From positions 1 to 13,576 of the forward strand of contig CAMNBY010000319.1 in assembly GCA_946533615.1 (NCBI GenBank): a stretch of DNA of 13,576 bases. Direction: 5' to 3'. The notes beneath the pieces are model-generated. The model was given only the letters and a program-made list of their open reading frames with translations, had not been told where the DNA came from and ran no database searches. Positions 6,618 through 13,576 of this stretch are shown here, piece by piece. Position numbers and translations under genes: made by a program. Source of the DNA: an uncultured Clostridia bacterium (GTDB taxonomy: Bacteria > Bacillota > Clostridia > Oscillospirales > Ruminococcaceae). Numbering within the stretch: position 1 is the stretch's first letter; the number at the start of each line of letters is the position of its first letter.

Positions 6618-6717
6618 AGACTTTCATAATACGGGGGTATCATATAGACAATGAAACGAAAGGAGCGCATACCAATGGAACACTGAACCGCAAGTACAGC
6701 TTGTAACACAACGATAA

Positions 6718-6733
6718 CCGCACAGCCGTGCGG
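6718..6733 (+). other. Hairpin in the leader of the small heat-shock gene
   Basis: CCGCAC-AGCC-GTGCGG is a perfect 6-bp, GC-rich stem with a 4-nt loop. It ends 28 nt before the Shine-Dalgarno (6762-6766) and has no U-tract. It could shape the leader RNA. I see no pairing with the Shine-Dalgarno that would make a convincing thermosensor. Confidence 0.4.
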
Positions 6734-6774
6734 CAGAATAAATTTACAGAAATAAAAAAACGGAGGCATGACTT

Positions 6775-7215
6775 ATGTTTGGACTTACACCTTTTGAAAG
6801 CAGATACGACCCCTTTGATATCTTTGATGATGATTTCTTTGCGCCCGCAGCGCCGATGGGAAGACACGGCAATCCTGCAAGGGCCGGAATGATTCGCACC
6901 GACATCAGGGACGAGGGAGAAAAATATGTGATGGAGGCGGAGCTTCCAGGCTTCAGCAAGGAGGATATAAACCTTGATATCACCGACAATGTGCTCACCC
7001 TGAGCGCAGAGCACAAGGCCGAGACCGAAGAGAAAAAGGACAGCTACGTCCGCCGCGAGAGACACTTCGGCTCATATAAGCGGAGCTTCGATCTTTCGGG
7101 CATCAACACCGAGGGCATCACTGCCGATTACAAAAACGGCGTGCTCACTATCGGCCTGCCGAAGCTGGTAGAGAAAAAGCCCGAGACCAGAAAGCTCACT
7201 ATCACGGGCGAGTAA
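6775..7215 (+). CDS. Small heat-shock protein, Hsp20/alpha-crystallin family
   Basis: An ATP-independent holdase chaperone that binds unfolding proteins during stress and keeps them refoldable by DnaK/ClpB-type systems. The 146 residues are typical of clostridial Hsp18-like proteins. The short N-terminal arm begins MFGLTPFESRYDPFDIF and is rich in Phe and Asp. The alpha-crystallin domain spans about 37-131, with ELPGF (56-60) and the family hallmark ADYKNGVLTI (117-126). A C-terminal extension ends in KLTITGE, which can supply the oligomerising I/L-x-I contact. GGAGG (6762-6766) is 8 nt before the ATG at 6775; an out-of-frame ATG at 6768 is too close to it. The CIRCE upstream predicts HrcA repression released by heat. 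A strong terminator follows, so this is a single-gene unit. Confidence 0.96.
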   Translation: MFGLTPFESRYDPFDIFDDDFFAPAAPMGRHGNPARAGMIRTDIRDEGEKYVMEAELPGFSKEDINLDITDNVLTLSAEHKAETEEKKDSYVRRERHFGSYKRSFDLSGINTEGITADYKNGVLTIGLPKLVEKKPETRKLTITGE

Positions 7216-7225
7216 AAAGCATAAT

Positions 7226-7266
7226 GCGGCGCCCCTTTCCTGTGCGGAGAGGGGCGCCGCTTTTTT
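7226..7266 (+). terminator. Intrinsic terminator of the small heat-shock gene
   Basis: A 15-bp stem (7226-7240 with 7246-7260, one G-U wobble) closes a 5-nt loop TGTGC and is followed directly by TTTTTT (7261-7266). It begins 10 nt after the stop codon. It is a textbook rho-independent terminator and separates the heat-shock gene from pfp. Confidence 0.95.
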
Positions 7267-7307
7267 ATGCCCGCGATTATAACAATCTGCCACTAATGCA
7301 CCGAGCT

Positions 7308-7372
7308 TTCGGAAAAGTTTTGTCCGAATGGTAAAACTTGCGGAAATAATTGTTAAAATGTTTGCATTTCCG
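7308..7372. repeat. Cluster of three inverted repeats upstream of pfp
   Basis: Three perfect inverted repeats are packed here: TTCGGA/TCCGAA (7308-7313, 7323-7328), AAGTTTT/AAAACTT (7315-7321, 7333-7339) and CGGAAAT/ATTTCCG (7341-7347, 7366-7372). The first two interlock, so as RNA they would exclude each other. The third spans the -35 region. They are likely operators or a regulatory structure, with no known family recognised. A TTGTTAA (7350-7356) resembles one half of a Rex site, but the second half is absent. Confidence 0.45.
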
Positions 7373-7390
7373 AATAAAGTGTTGTATAAT
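7362..7390 (+). promoter_or_regulatory. SigA-type promoter of pfp
   Basis: A perfect -10 TATAAT (7385-7390) lies 17 nt after a poor -35 TTGCAT (7362-7367, three of six). The predicted start is near G7397. The weak -35 inside an inverted repeat suggests activator or repressor control. Confidence 0.65.
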
Positions 7391-7398
7391 AAAAAAGT

Positions 7399-7430
7399 CG
7401 GGAGGGAGAAGCATCGCCTCTCACCTCCCG
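7399..7430 (+). other. 5'-end stem-loop of the pfp mRNA
   Basis: CGGGAGG (7399-7405) pairs with CCTCCCG (7424-7430), and GAGA (7406-7409) with TCTC (7419-7422). This gives an 11-bp stem with one bulged A (7423) and a 9-nt loop. It begins about 2 nt after the predicted transcription start and lacks a following U-tract, so it is not a terminator. 5'-terminal hairpins of this kind commonly protect mRNAs from 5'-end-dependent decay. Confidence 0.6.
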
Positions 7431-7470
7431 CATCTAACCTCTAATCTCTAAAAGGGAAGGACGATAGCTG

Positions 7471-8673
7471 ATGAACATAGCAGTAGCACAGTCGGGAGGT
7501 CCCACCTGCGCGATCAACGCATCGCTGGTGGGAGTTTTCAAGCAGGCGCTGCGCACCCCCGAGATAGACGCCGTCTTTGGCTCTATCAACGGTATCGAAG
7601 GCATCATCAAGGACGAGCTCATTGACCTGAAGCTCGTGATAAGATCCAACGAGGATATGGAGCTGCTCAGACAGACTCCCTCGACAGTCCTGGGCTCCTG
7701 CCGCTACAAGCTGCCCGAGCGCGACGAGAACAGCGAGGTCTACGACAAGATACTCAGCTGCTTTGAAAAGCACAGGATAGAGGCGTTTTTCTATATCGGC
7801 GGCAACGACTCGATGGACACCGTCGAAAAGCTCTCGCGCTTCCTTATCGGCAAGGGCTCCAAGATAAGAGTCATCGGCATACCTAAAACCATAGACAACG
7901 ACCTGCCTGTCACCGACCATACACCTGGCTTCGGCTCCGCCGCAAAGTATGTGGCCGCGACCGTGCAGGAGATAATCCGCGACAGCTCCGTTTATTCGAT
8001 CGAGTCTGTCACGATCATCGAGATAATGGGCAGACACGCAGGCTGGCTCACCGCCTCCACCTGCTGCCTGAGAGCCAACGAGGAGATCGCGCCTCATCTG
8101 ATCTATCTGCCCGAGAGAAAGTTCTCCGTCGAGCAGTTCGTCGAGGACGTGAGGGCGATGCAGGCCAAGTACAAGGCCGTCATCGTTGCTGTCTCCGAGG
8201 GCGTCGAGATCCCAGAGGAGAACTGCCGCTCGGGAGTGGTGGACAACTTCGGCCACGAGTATCTCTCGGGTGTCGGCAAGGCGCTGGAGAACATCGTCCG
8301 CCGCGAGATCGGCTGCAAGGTAAGGAGCATCGAGCTTAACGTGATGCAGCGCTGCTCCTCCCATATCTGCTCCAAGACCGACATTGACGAGGCCGAGGAG
8401 ATCGGCTCCTGCGGCGTCCGCGCAGCCCTTGACGGCGAGACCGGCAAGACCATGATCTTCAGGCGCATCTCGGACGTGCCCTATATGGTCACCATAGAGT
8501 CCACACCTGCTGAGAACGTTGCCAACCGCGAGAAATTCTTCCCCGAGGAATGGATAAACGAGCAGGGCAACGACGTCACCGAGGCCGCCTTCCGCTACTT
8601 CCTTCCCCTGATACAGGGCGAGATACAGATAGCCATGCGCAACGGTATGCCCCTGCACTTCAAGCTGAAATAA
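7471..8673 (+). CDS. pfp: 6-phosphofructokinase, probably pyrophosphate-dependent
   Basis: It catalyses the fructose 6-phosphate to fructose 1,6-bisphosphate step of glycolysis in the cytoplasm. The 400-residue PfkA-fold protein starts NIAVAQSGGPTCAINASL (2-19). Two positions point to pyrophosphate rather than ATP as phosphate donor: GGNDS (110-114), where ATP enzymes have GGDGS, and PKTIDNDLP (138-146), where ATP enzymes have PGTIDND. Lys139 replaces that glycine. IDND carries the catalytic base Asp142, and MGRHAGW (186-192) binds the sugar phosphate. Asn112 stands where the bacterial ATP enzyme has a metal-binding Asp. The PPi reaction is reversible, so it could also serve gluconeogenesis. 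AGGGAAGG (7453-7460) is 10 nt before the ATG. It is monocistronic between two terminators. Donor specificity is inferred. Confidence 0.9.
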   Translation: MNIAVAQSGGPTCAINASLVGVFKQALRTPEIDAVFGSINGIEGIIKDELIDLKLVIRSNEDMELLRQTPSTVLGSCRYKLPERDENSEVYDKILSCFEKHRIEAFFYIGGNDSMDTVEKLSRFLIGKGSKIRVIGIPKTIDNDLPVTDHTPGFGSAAKYVAATVQEIIRDSSVYSIESVTIIEIMGRHAGWLTASTCCLRANEEIAPHLIYLPERKFSVEQFVEDVRAMQAKYKAVIVAVSEGVEIPEENCRSGVVDNFGHEYLSGVGKALENIVRREIGCKVRSIELNVMQRCSSHICSKTDIDEAEEIGSCGVRAALDGETGKTMIFRRISDVPYMVTIESTPAENVANREKFFPEEWINEQGNDVTEAAFRYFLPLIQGEIQIAMRNGMPLHFKLK

Positions 8674-8692
8674 GCTGACAAAAGCATAACAA

Positions 8693-8723
8693 AAAGACCC
8701 GCGGCCTTAAACCGCGGGTCTTT
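8693..8723. terminator. Bidirectional terminator between pfp and ilvC
   Basis: AAAGACCCGCGG (8693-8704) pairs with CCGCGGGTCTTT (8712-8723), a perfect 12-bp stem with a 7-nt loop. Rightwards it is followed by GCTTTTA. Leftwards it runs into a T-tract (TCTTTTTG). It therefore serves both convergent units, pfp and ilvBNC. Confidence 0.93.
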
Positions 8724-8749
8724 GCTTTTAAGCGATATAAGAGTAAGGA

Positions 8750-9766
<1,017 letters not shown>

Positions 9767-9768
9767 TT

Positions 9769-9789
9769 TACATTCCTCCATTAAATGTA
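9769..9789 (-). promoter_or_regulatory. Inverted repeat framing the ilvC ribosome binding site
   Basis: On the minus strand TACATT and AATGTA form a perfect 6-bp AU-rich stem around a 9-nt loop TAATGGAGG, which presents the Shine-Dalgarno. It is 3 nt from the ATG at 9766. The stem is weak and may simply be chance, but an exposed Shine-Dalgarno would favour translation. Confidence 0.3.
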
Positions 9790-9813
9790 GTGAAACAGAT
9801 TATTTATGTGCAA

Positions 9814-9831
9814 GCCGCGTTGCATTGCGGC
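9814..9831 (-). other. Small hairpin between ilvN and ilvC
   Basis: On the minus strand GCCGC and GCGGC can form a 5-bp stem with an 8-nt loop. A second GCCGC a few bases upstream could compete for the same arm. No U-tract follows, so it is not a terminator; it could be a processing or stability element in the 86-bp gap. Weak. Confidence 0.25.
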
Positions 9832-9852
9832 AGGCAGTCGTGTCAGTGCGGC

Positions 9853-10350
9853 TCATTTCTTGGCCGTCATGGATTCCGAGCCCTTCTGGATCGCGATAGT
9901 TCCTGTCCTTACCAGCTCGATTATGCCGTAGGGCGCAACGATCTCGATGAAGCGCTCCAGCTTCTTGTAGCGGGCGCAGATCTCAAGCGTTACGGTAGAG
10001 AGGGTAACGTCAACGATCTTGGCCTCGGTCATCTCGGCGATAGTCATGATCTCGCTGCGCTTTTCAGCGGTGCAGGCGAGCTTGACCATCATCAGCTCTC
10101 TGGCAAAGCACTCGTCCTTGGCGAGGGTCCTTACCTTTATTACCTCGATCAGCTTGTTGAGCTGCTTTTCGATCTGCTCGACAGTGTGCTCGTCGCCGTC
10201 GGCGATGATGGTGATGCGAGACACCTCGTCGTCATGTGTGGGGCCGACCGCAAGGCTCTCGATATTGAAGCCGCGTCTTGAGAAAAGTCCCGTGATGCGC
10301 GAAAGTACGCCGCTGTGGTTCTGTACCAGAACCGAGATTGTGTGTTTCAT
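9853..10350 (-). CDS. ilvN: IlvN/IlvH, acetohydroxyacid synthase regulatory subunit
   Basis: The small subunit activates the catalytic subunit and confers valine feedback inhibition. The 165 residues match the family's usual 160-175. The N-terminal ACT domain (about 3-76) includes NHSGVLSRITGLFSRRGFNI (11-30). Asn11, Gly14 and Asn29, which correspond to valine-site residues of E. coli IlvH, are all kept, so feedback inhibition is likely. The C-terminal ACT-like domain spans about 83-155. I chose the ATG at 10350 because it is 8 nt after GGAGG (10359-10363); the ATG at 10356 is only 2 nt away and would add two residues. The ribosome binding site lies in the 17-bp gap after ilvB, so the two subunits are made together. 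Confidence 0.96.
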   Translation of the reverse strand: MKHTISVLVQNHSGVLSRITGLFSRRGFNIESLAVGPTHDDEVSRITIIADGDEHTVEQIEKQLNKLIEVIKVRTLAKDECFARELMMVKLACTAEKRSEIMTIAEMTEAKIVDVTLSTVTLEICARYKKLERFIEIVAPYGIIELVRTGTIAIQKGSESMTAKK

Positions 10351-10367
10351 GTTCATATCCTCCTATA

Positions 10368-11993
10368 TCACAGTGTTGAAGCCTTGGGATCGACCTTGAC
10401 CTCAACGAGGGTGATCTCGTCGCCCTCTGCGAGAAGCTTTATCGCTTCGTCGGCGGTCTTGTCGTCGGTAACTCTCATGCTGCGTATGCCGTAGGCAGAT
10501 GCAAGCGCTATAAAATCGGGGGAGCCGTCAAGCGCGACCGCGGTCTCGCGGCCGTTGTAGCCCTTTTCCTGTAGCTCTCTTACCATTCCGAGCGAGCCGT
10601 TGGTCATTATTACGACCTTTACCTTGACCCCGTGCTGTACGGCGGTCGCAAGCTCCATCATCTCCATCTGGAAGGAGCCGTCGCCGCAGACCGCCATAAC
10701 GGCCCGGTCGGGAGCCGCCATTTTTGCGCCGATGGCTGCCGGCAGGGAATAGCCCATAGTGCCCATTCCGCCCGAGGTCATGAACCTTCCGCCCTCGCCG
10801 ATGTGATAGCCCGTGGCCGTCCATATCTGGTTCTGTCCGACGTCAGCCACAACGACAGTGTCCTGCGGCATAGCCTTGGAGAGCTTCTGTATGAACTTTC
10901 TCGGGTTCACGGTGCCTTCGATGGCGGGCGCGAACTCGCGCTCGGTGCGGTAGGTGTCCAGGTGAGCGATCCACTCGTCGTGCTGCATGGGCTTGGCCTT
11001 TTCGATCATCTGCCCGAGGACGGTCTTCGCGTCGCCCACCAGCGGCAGGTCGGCGCCGATATTCTTTCCTATCTCGGCAGGGTCGATGTCTATGTGAAGT
11101 ATCTTGGTGTTCTTTTCGAGCGCCAGCGGCGTCCTTACCGCTCTGTCGCCGACTCTCGCGCCCACAAGGAAGAGCACGTCGCATTCGTTTACTGCGGCGT
11201 TTGCGGTCTTTACTCCGTGCATACCGAGCATACCGAAGAACAGCGGGTCGTCGTCGGAGAAAGCGGAAATACCCATCATCGTCGTGATAACGGGGATATT
11301 CATTATGTGAGCCAGCTCGTTTATCTCCTTCTGCGCGTTGGAGGCGAAAACGCCGCCGCCGATGCAGATCAGGGGCTTCTTTGCCTTTGAGAGGGCGTCG
11401 AGCACGCGCTTGATCTGAAGGTTATTGCCCTTGGTGGTGGGCTTGTAGCTTCGGATATCGACAGAAGCGGGATATTTGAAATCTATCACGGTGTTCTGCA
11501 CGTCCATCGGAACGTCCAGAAGAACGGGACCCGGCCTGCCCGTGCCGGCTATGTAGAAGGCCTCCTTGAAGGCTCTCGGCAGGTCTTCGGCGTTCTTTAT
11601 CAGGTAGCTGTGCTTTACAAAGGGCTCGGCGGCGCCTGTGATGTCCGCCTCTTGGAAAACATCGCTGCCGATCTGGTCGGTGTTCACCTGTCCCGTGATA
11701 CAGACAAGAGGAATGGAGTCAGCGTAGGCCGTGGCGATAGCTGTCAGCAGATTGACGGCTCCCGGCCCCGAGGTGGCGATACAGACGGCGGGCCTGCCGC
11801 TTATCCTGGCGTAGCCGCTGGCTGCGTGACCTCCGTTGGCTTCGTGTCTTACAAGGACGTGGGTTATCTTGTCCTTTGCGTCGAGCAGTGCGTCATAAAA
11901 GGGGCAGATGGCTGCGCCTGGGTAGCCGTAGACGGTGGAGATCCCCTCCGCCTTGAGGCACTCGACCATAGCCTGAGCTGCTTTCATTTTCAC
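10368..11993 (-). CDS. ilvB: IlvB, acetohydroxyacid synthase catalytic subunit
   Basis: A thiamine diphosphate enzyme that condenses two pyruvates to acetolactate, or pyruvate with 2-ketobutyrate, the first committed step of branched-chain amino acid synthesis. The 541 residues contain three domains: a TPP-binding Pyr domain (about 1-165) with catalytic Glu51 in RHEANG, a central FAD-type domain (about 190-330), and a C-terminal PP domain with GDGSFQMEMMEL (437-448) and Asn465, the GDG-x(n)-N Mg-TPP motif. At about 541 residues it is shorter than E. coli forms but normal for Firmicutes. The start is GTG at 11993, 8 nt after GGAGG (12002-12006); the in-frame ATG at 11987 would be 14 nt away. 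It leads the ilvBNC operon. A catabolic AlsS is unlikely given the adjacent ilvN. Confidence 0.96.
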   Translation of the reverse strand: MKMKAAQAMVECLKAEGISTVYGYPGAAICPFYDALLDAKDKITHVLVRHEANGGHAASGYARISGRPAVCIATSGPGAVNLLTAIATAYADSIPLVCITGQVNTDQIGSDVFQEADITGAAEPFVKHSYLIKNAEDLPRAFKEAFYIAGTGRPGPVLLDVPMDVQNTVIDFKYPASVDIRSYKPTTKGNNLQIKRVLDALSKAKKPLICIGGGVFASNAQKEINELAHIMNIPVITTMMGISAFSDDDPLFFGMLGMHGVKTANAAVNECDVLFLVGARVGDRAVRTPLALEKNTKILHIDIDPAEIGKNIGADLPLVGDAKTVLGQMIEKAKPMQHDEWIAHLDTYRTEREFAPAIEGTVNPRKFIQKLSKAMPQDTVVVADVGQNQIWTATGYHIGEGGRFMTSGGMGTMGYSLPAAIGAKMAAPDRAVMAVCGDGSFQMEMMELATAVQHGVKVKVVIMTNGSLGMVRELQEKGYNGRETAVALDGSPDFIALASAYGIRSMRVTDDKTADEAIKLLAEGDEITLVEVKVDPKASTL

Positions 11994-12035
11994 ACCGAAT
12001 TCCTCCTTTGCGGTCTTACTTCATACTTAAACTAT

Positions 12036-12064
12036 ATTATAGCACACAATAAACTCAAAATCAA
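12036..12064 (-). promoter_or_regulatory. SigA-type promoter of ilvBNC
   Basis: On the minus strand: TTGATT (12064-12059), a 17-nt spacer, and TATAAT (12041-12036) preceded by TGC (extended -10). Transcription should start near 12029, leaving a leader of about 36 nt. That rules out a T-box or leader-peptide attenuator downstream of this promoter, so control is probably by a DNA-binding protein or by IlvN feedback. No clear CodY box was seen. Confidence 0.85.
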
Positions 12065-12132
12065 TAGTTTTATCTCAATTTTTTCTTCGGGCGCCGGCGT
12101 GTACAGTTTATATCATGTTTACTAAAATTCTA

Positions 12133-12161
12133 TTGACATTGGTAATAATATACTTTATAAT
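12133..12161 (+). promoter_or_regulatory. Consensus SigA promoter of the ABC transporter gene
   Basis: TTGACA (12133-12138), a 17-nt spacer, and TATAAT (12156-12161): every base of both hexamers is consensus. A second TATAAT overlaps at 12161-12166. The start is near 12168, about 60 nt before the ATG. It is back to back with the ilvBNC promoter about 70 bp away. Confidence 0.9.
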
Positions 12162-12177
12162 ATAATATGTTGTGTTT

Positions 12178-12198
12178 GTTCCTGCCTGAGGGCGGAAC
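12178..12198 (+). other. Leader hairpin before the ABC transporter gene
   Basis: GTTCC-T-GCC (12178-12186) pairs with GGCGGAAC (12191-12198), an 8-bp stem with one bulged T and a TGAG loop. It lies about 10 nt into the predicted transcript and 15 nt before the purine-rich ribosome binding site (AAAGGAA, 12214-12220). No U-tract follows. The role is unknown; it may stabilise the mRNA. Confidence 0.4.
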
Positions 12199-12228
12199 TG
12201 TGGAAAGACATGGAAAGGAAGCGAATCA

Positions 12229-13576
12229 ATGCTTGAACTGAAAGGCATTACCAAGGATTACCTTGCAGGCGAGAACACCGTACACGCCCTGCGTGGGATC
12301 GACATCAAGTTCAGACGCTCAGAGCTGGTCGCGATCCTCGGCCCTTCGGGCTGCGGCAAGACCACGATGCTGAACATCATCGGCGGACTGGATCACTACA
12401 CAGAGGGCGACCTGCTGATAAACGGGCGCTCGACCAAGGACTTCAAAGAGCGCGACTGGGACGCCTACAGAAACTATTCCGTCGGCTTTGTGTTCCAGAG
12501 CTATAACCTCATACCTCACCAGACGGTGCTGCAAAACGTTGAGCTTGCGCTGACGCTCTCGGGCGTTTCAAAGACCGAAAGACGCGAAAGAGCAAAGAAA
12601 GCCCTCGAGGACGTTGGCCTCGGCAACCAGCTGCACAAGCGGCCGGGCGAGATGTCGGGCGGTCAGATGCAGCGTGTCGCTATCGCGAGAGCGATAGTCA
12701 ACGACCCCGATATCATCCTCGCTGACGAGCCCACGGGCGCCCTCGACACACAGACAGGCGTACAGATAATGAACATCCTGCGCGAGATCGCCAAGGACAG
12801 ACTTGTGGTAATGGTGACTCACAACCCCGAGCTTGCCGAGAACTACGCCACCAGAACTATCCGTATGCTCGACGGCAAGATCACCGACGACTCGGGAATG
12901 CTCAACGAGGAAGAGCAGCAGGCCGAGGAGCAGCGCAACCGCGAGATACAGGAAGCACGCATGAGCGGCAAGAAAGAGAAGAAGCCCTCTATGTCCCTGT
13001 TCACCTCCTTCTCCCTCTCTCTCAAGAACCTGTTCACCAAGAAGGGCAGGACAATGCTCATCGCCTTTGCAGGCAGCATAGGCATCATTGGCATCGCCCT
13101 TATCTACGCCATTTCGGAAGGCTTTACAAATTACATCGACACCGTTCAGGAGGAGACCCTCTCCAGCTACCCGATATCTATCCAGAAGACCGAGACCAAT
13201 TTGGGCGATATAATGGAGGTCTTCATGGAGGCGGGAGAAGGCAAGGCCGACCACGAAAAGGACGCCGTTTATCCCCGCTCTGCCATCTATGACATCATCA
13301 ACGTCATCAGTAAGGACGAGCAGAAGGAGAACGACCTCCGCACCTTCAAGAAATACGTTGAGGAACAGCGCGCTGACAGCGAGTCAAAGCTCAAGGGCGC
13401 TCTCAACGGTGTCAAGTACAAATATGACTTCGACCTGCTGGTCTACACCAAGAGCGTGGACGGCACGATAATCCAGTCTGACACCCAGCAGCTGATGCGT
13501 GAGATACTCGCCGACTATATGCACATTGATATGTCCGTCATGGAGAGCGCGAATTCTTCCTTTGCGGGCAGCAGTA
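12229..13576 (+). CDS. ABC transporter, fused ATPase and FtsX-type permease (3' end missing)
   Basis: The first 449 residues are visible. Residues 1-220 are an ABC ATPase of the MacB/LolD/BceA type: Walker A GPSGCGKT (38-45), Q-loop Gln90, signature MSGGQ (142-146), Walker B IILADEP (162-168) and switch His198. A charged, glutamate/glutamine-rich linker (about 225-255) leads to the permease, with a first membrane helix at about 275-295 and the start of a large extracytoplasmic region (296 onward, ending unfinished). Such type VII systems do not move substrates through the membrane like classic importers; they transmit force for lipoprotein, peptide or antibiotic-related work outside. The substrate cannot be told from this portion. 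AAAGGAA (12214-12220) is 8 nt before the ATG. A consensus promoter drives it. The end of the gene and any partner lie beyond the window. Confidence 0.92.
   Translation, partial: MLELKGITKDYLAGENTVHALRGIDIKFRRSELVAILGPSGCGKTTMLNIIGGLDHYTEGDLLINGRSTKDFKERDWDAYRNYSVGFVFQSYNLIPHQTVLQNVELALTLSGVSKTERRERAKKALEDVGLGNQLHKRPGEMSGGQMQRVAIARAIVNDPDIILADEPTGALDTQTGVQIMNILREIAKDRLVVMVTHNPELAENYATRTIRMLDGKITDDSGMLNEEEQQAEEQRNREIQEARMSGKKEKKPSMSLFTSFSLSLKNLFTKKGRTMLIAFAGSIGIIGIALIYAISEGFTNYIDTVQEETLSSYPISIQKTETNLGDIMEVFMEAGEGKADHEKDAVYPRSAIYDIINVISKDEQKENDLRTFKKYVEEQRADSESKLKGALNGVKYKYDFDLLVYTKSVDGTIIQSDTQQLMREILADYMHIDMSVMESANSSFAGSS

Noticed and set aside
7350..7366. Rex-type redox operator upstream of pfp
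   Set aside because: Only the TTGTTAA half is present; the TTAACAA half is not found.
7441..8658. Open frame of 405 codons on the minus strand
   Set aside because: It is the shadow of the phosphofructokinase gene; its composition is unlike a real protein and the true product is unmistakable on the other strand.
9767..9781. Five-residue N-terminal extension of IlvC
   Set aside because: Its ATG overlaps the GGAGG that serves the internal ATG at 9766.
12001..12230. T-box, riboswitch or leader peptide between ilvB and the ABC gene
   Set aside because: No T-box sequence or stacked stems were found, and the predicted leaders are too short.
12568..13254. Open frame of 228 codons on the minus strand
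   Set aside because: It lies opposite the ABC ATPase/permease gene, which carries all expected motifs.

Overview
The window looks like chromosomal DNA from a moderately GC-rich, spore-lineage Firmicute, most likely a Ruminococcus-type member of the Oscillospiraceae. The basis is the spoIVB-spo0A pair, strong AGGAGG-type ribosome binding sites, SigA-type promoters, a perfect CIRCE operator, a PPi-type phosphofructokinase and a fused ABC ATPase/FtsX-type permease. The species is inferred from gene content only. I see no phage, insertion sequence, CRISPR, tRNA or rRNA, and no intergenic gap exceeds 270 bp. Coordinates below are plus-strand positions.

Region 1 (1-4127, minus strand) is a five-gene operon read leftwards from one strong promoter (-35 4122-4127, -10 4099-4104). 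In order it holds an unknown four-helix membrane protein, ruvC, ruvA, a polytopic GT-C/Gpi18-like membrane protein, and ruvB, which runs off the window at its 3' end. ruvC/ruvA and GT-C/ruvB each overlap by ATGA. The Holliday-junction genes are therefore interleaved with two membrane-protein genes. An 8-bp inverted repeat lies just inside the transcript.

Region 2 (4291-7266, plus strand) holds spoIVB (sporulation signalling protease) and spo0A (master sporulation regulator with its own promoter). A small heat-shock protein gene follows, preceded by an unusually long, perfect CIRCE palindrome and ended by a strong terminator. The leader of the small heat-shock gene holds more palindromes and a near-empty start-stop reading frame.

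Region 3 (7267-8723, plus strand) is a single-gene glycolytic unit for a probable pyrophosphate-dependent phosphofructokinase. Nested inverted repeats lie upstream, and a large stem-loop should sit at the very 5' end of its mRNA. A bidirectional terminator separates it from the convergent ilv operon.

Region 4 (8750-12064, minus strand) is ilvB-ilvN-ilvC: acetohydroxyacid synthase large and small subunits and ketol-acid reductoisomerase, the first two steps of branched-chain amino acid synthesis. Its leader is only about 35 nt, too short for a T-box or attenuator.

Region 5 (12133-13576, plus strand) starts with a consensus TTGACA-17-TATAAT promoter and a MacB/FtsX-type ABC transporter with ATPase and permease fused in one chain, cut off by the window end.

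Most genes are ordinary core functions. I did not find a clear new multi-gene system. The best leads are regulatory (the extended CIRCE with its leader, and the palindromes in front of the phosphofructokinase and ruv operons) and the two membrane proteins built into the ruv operon.
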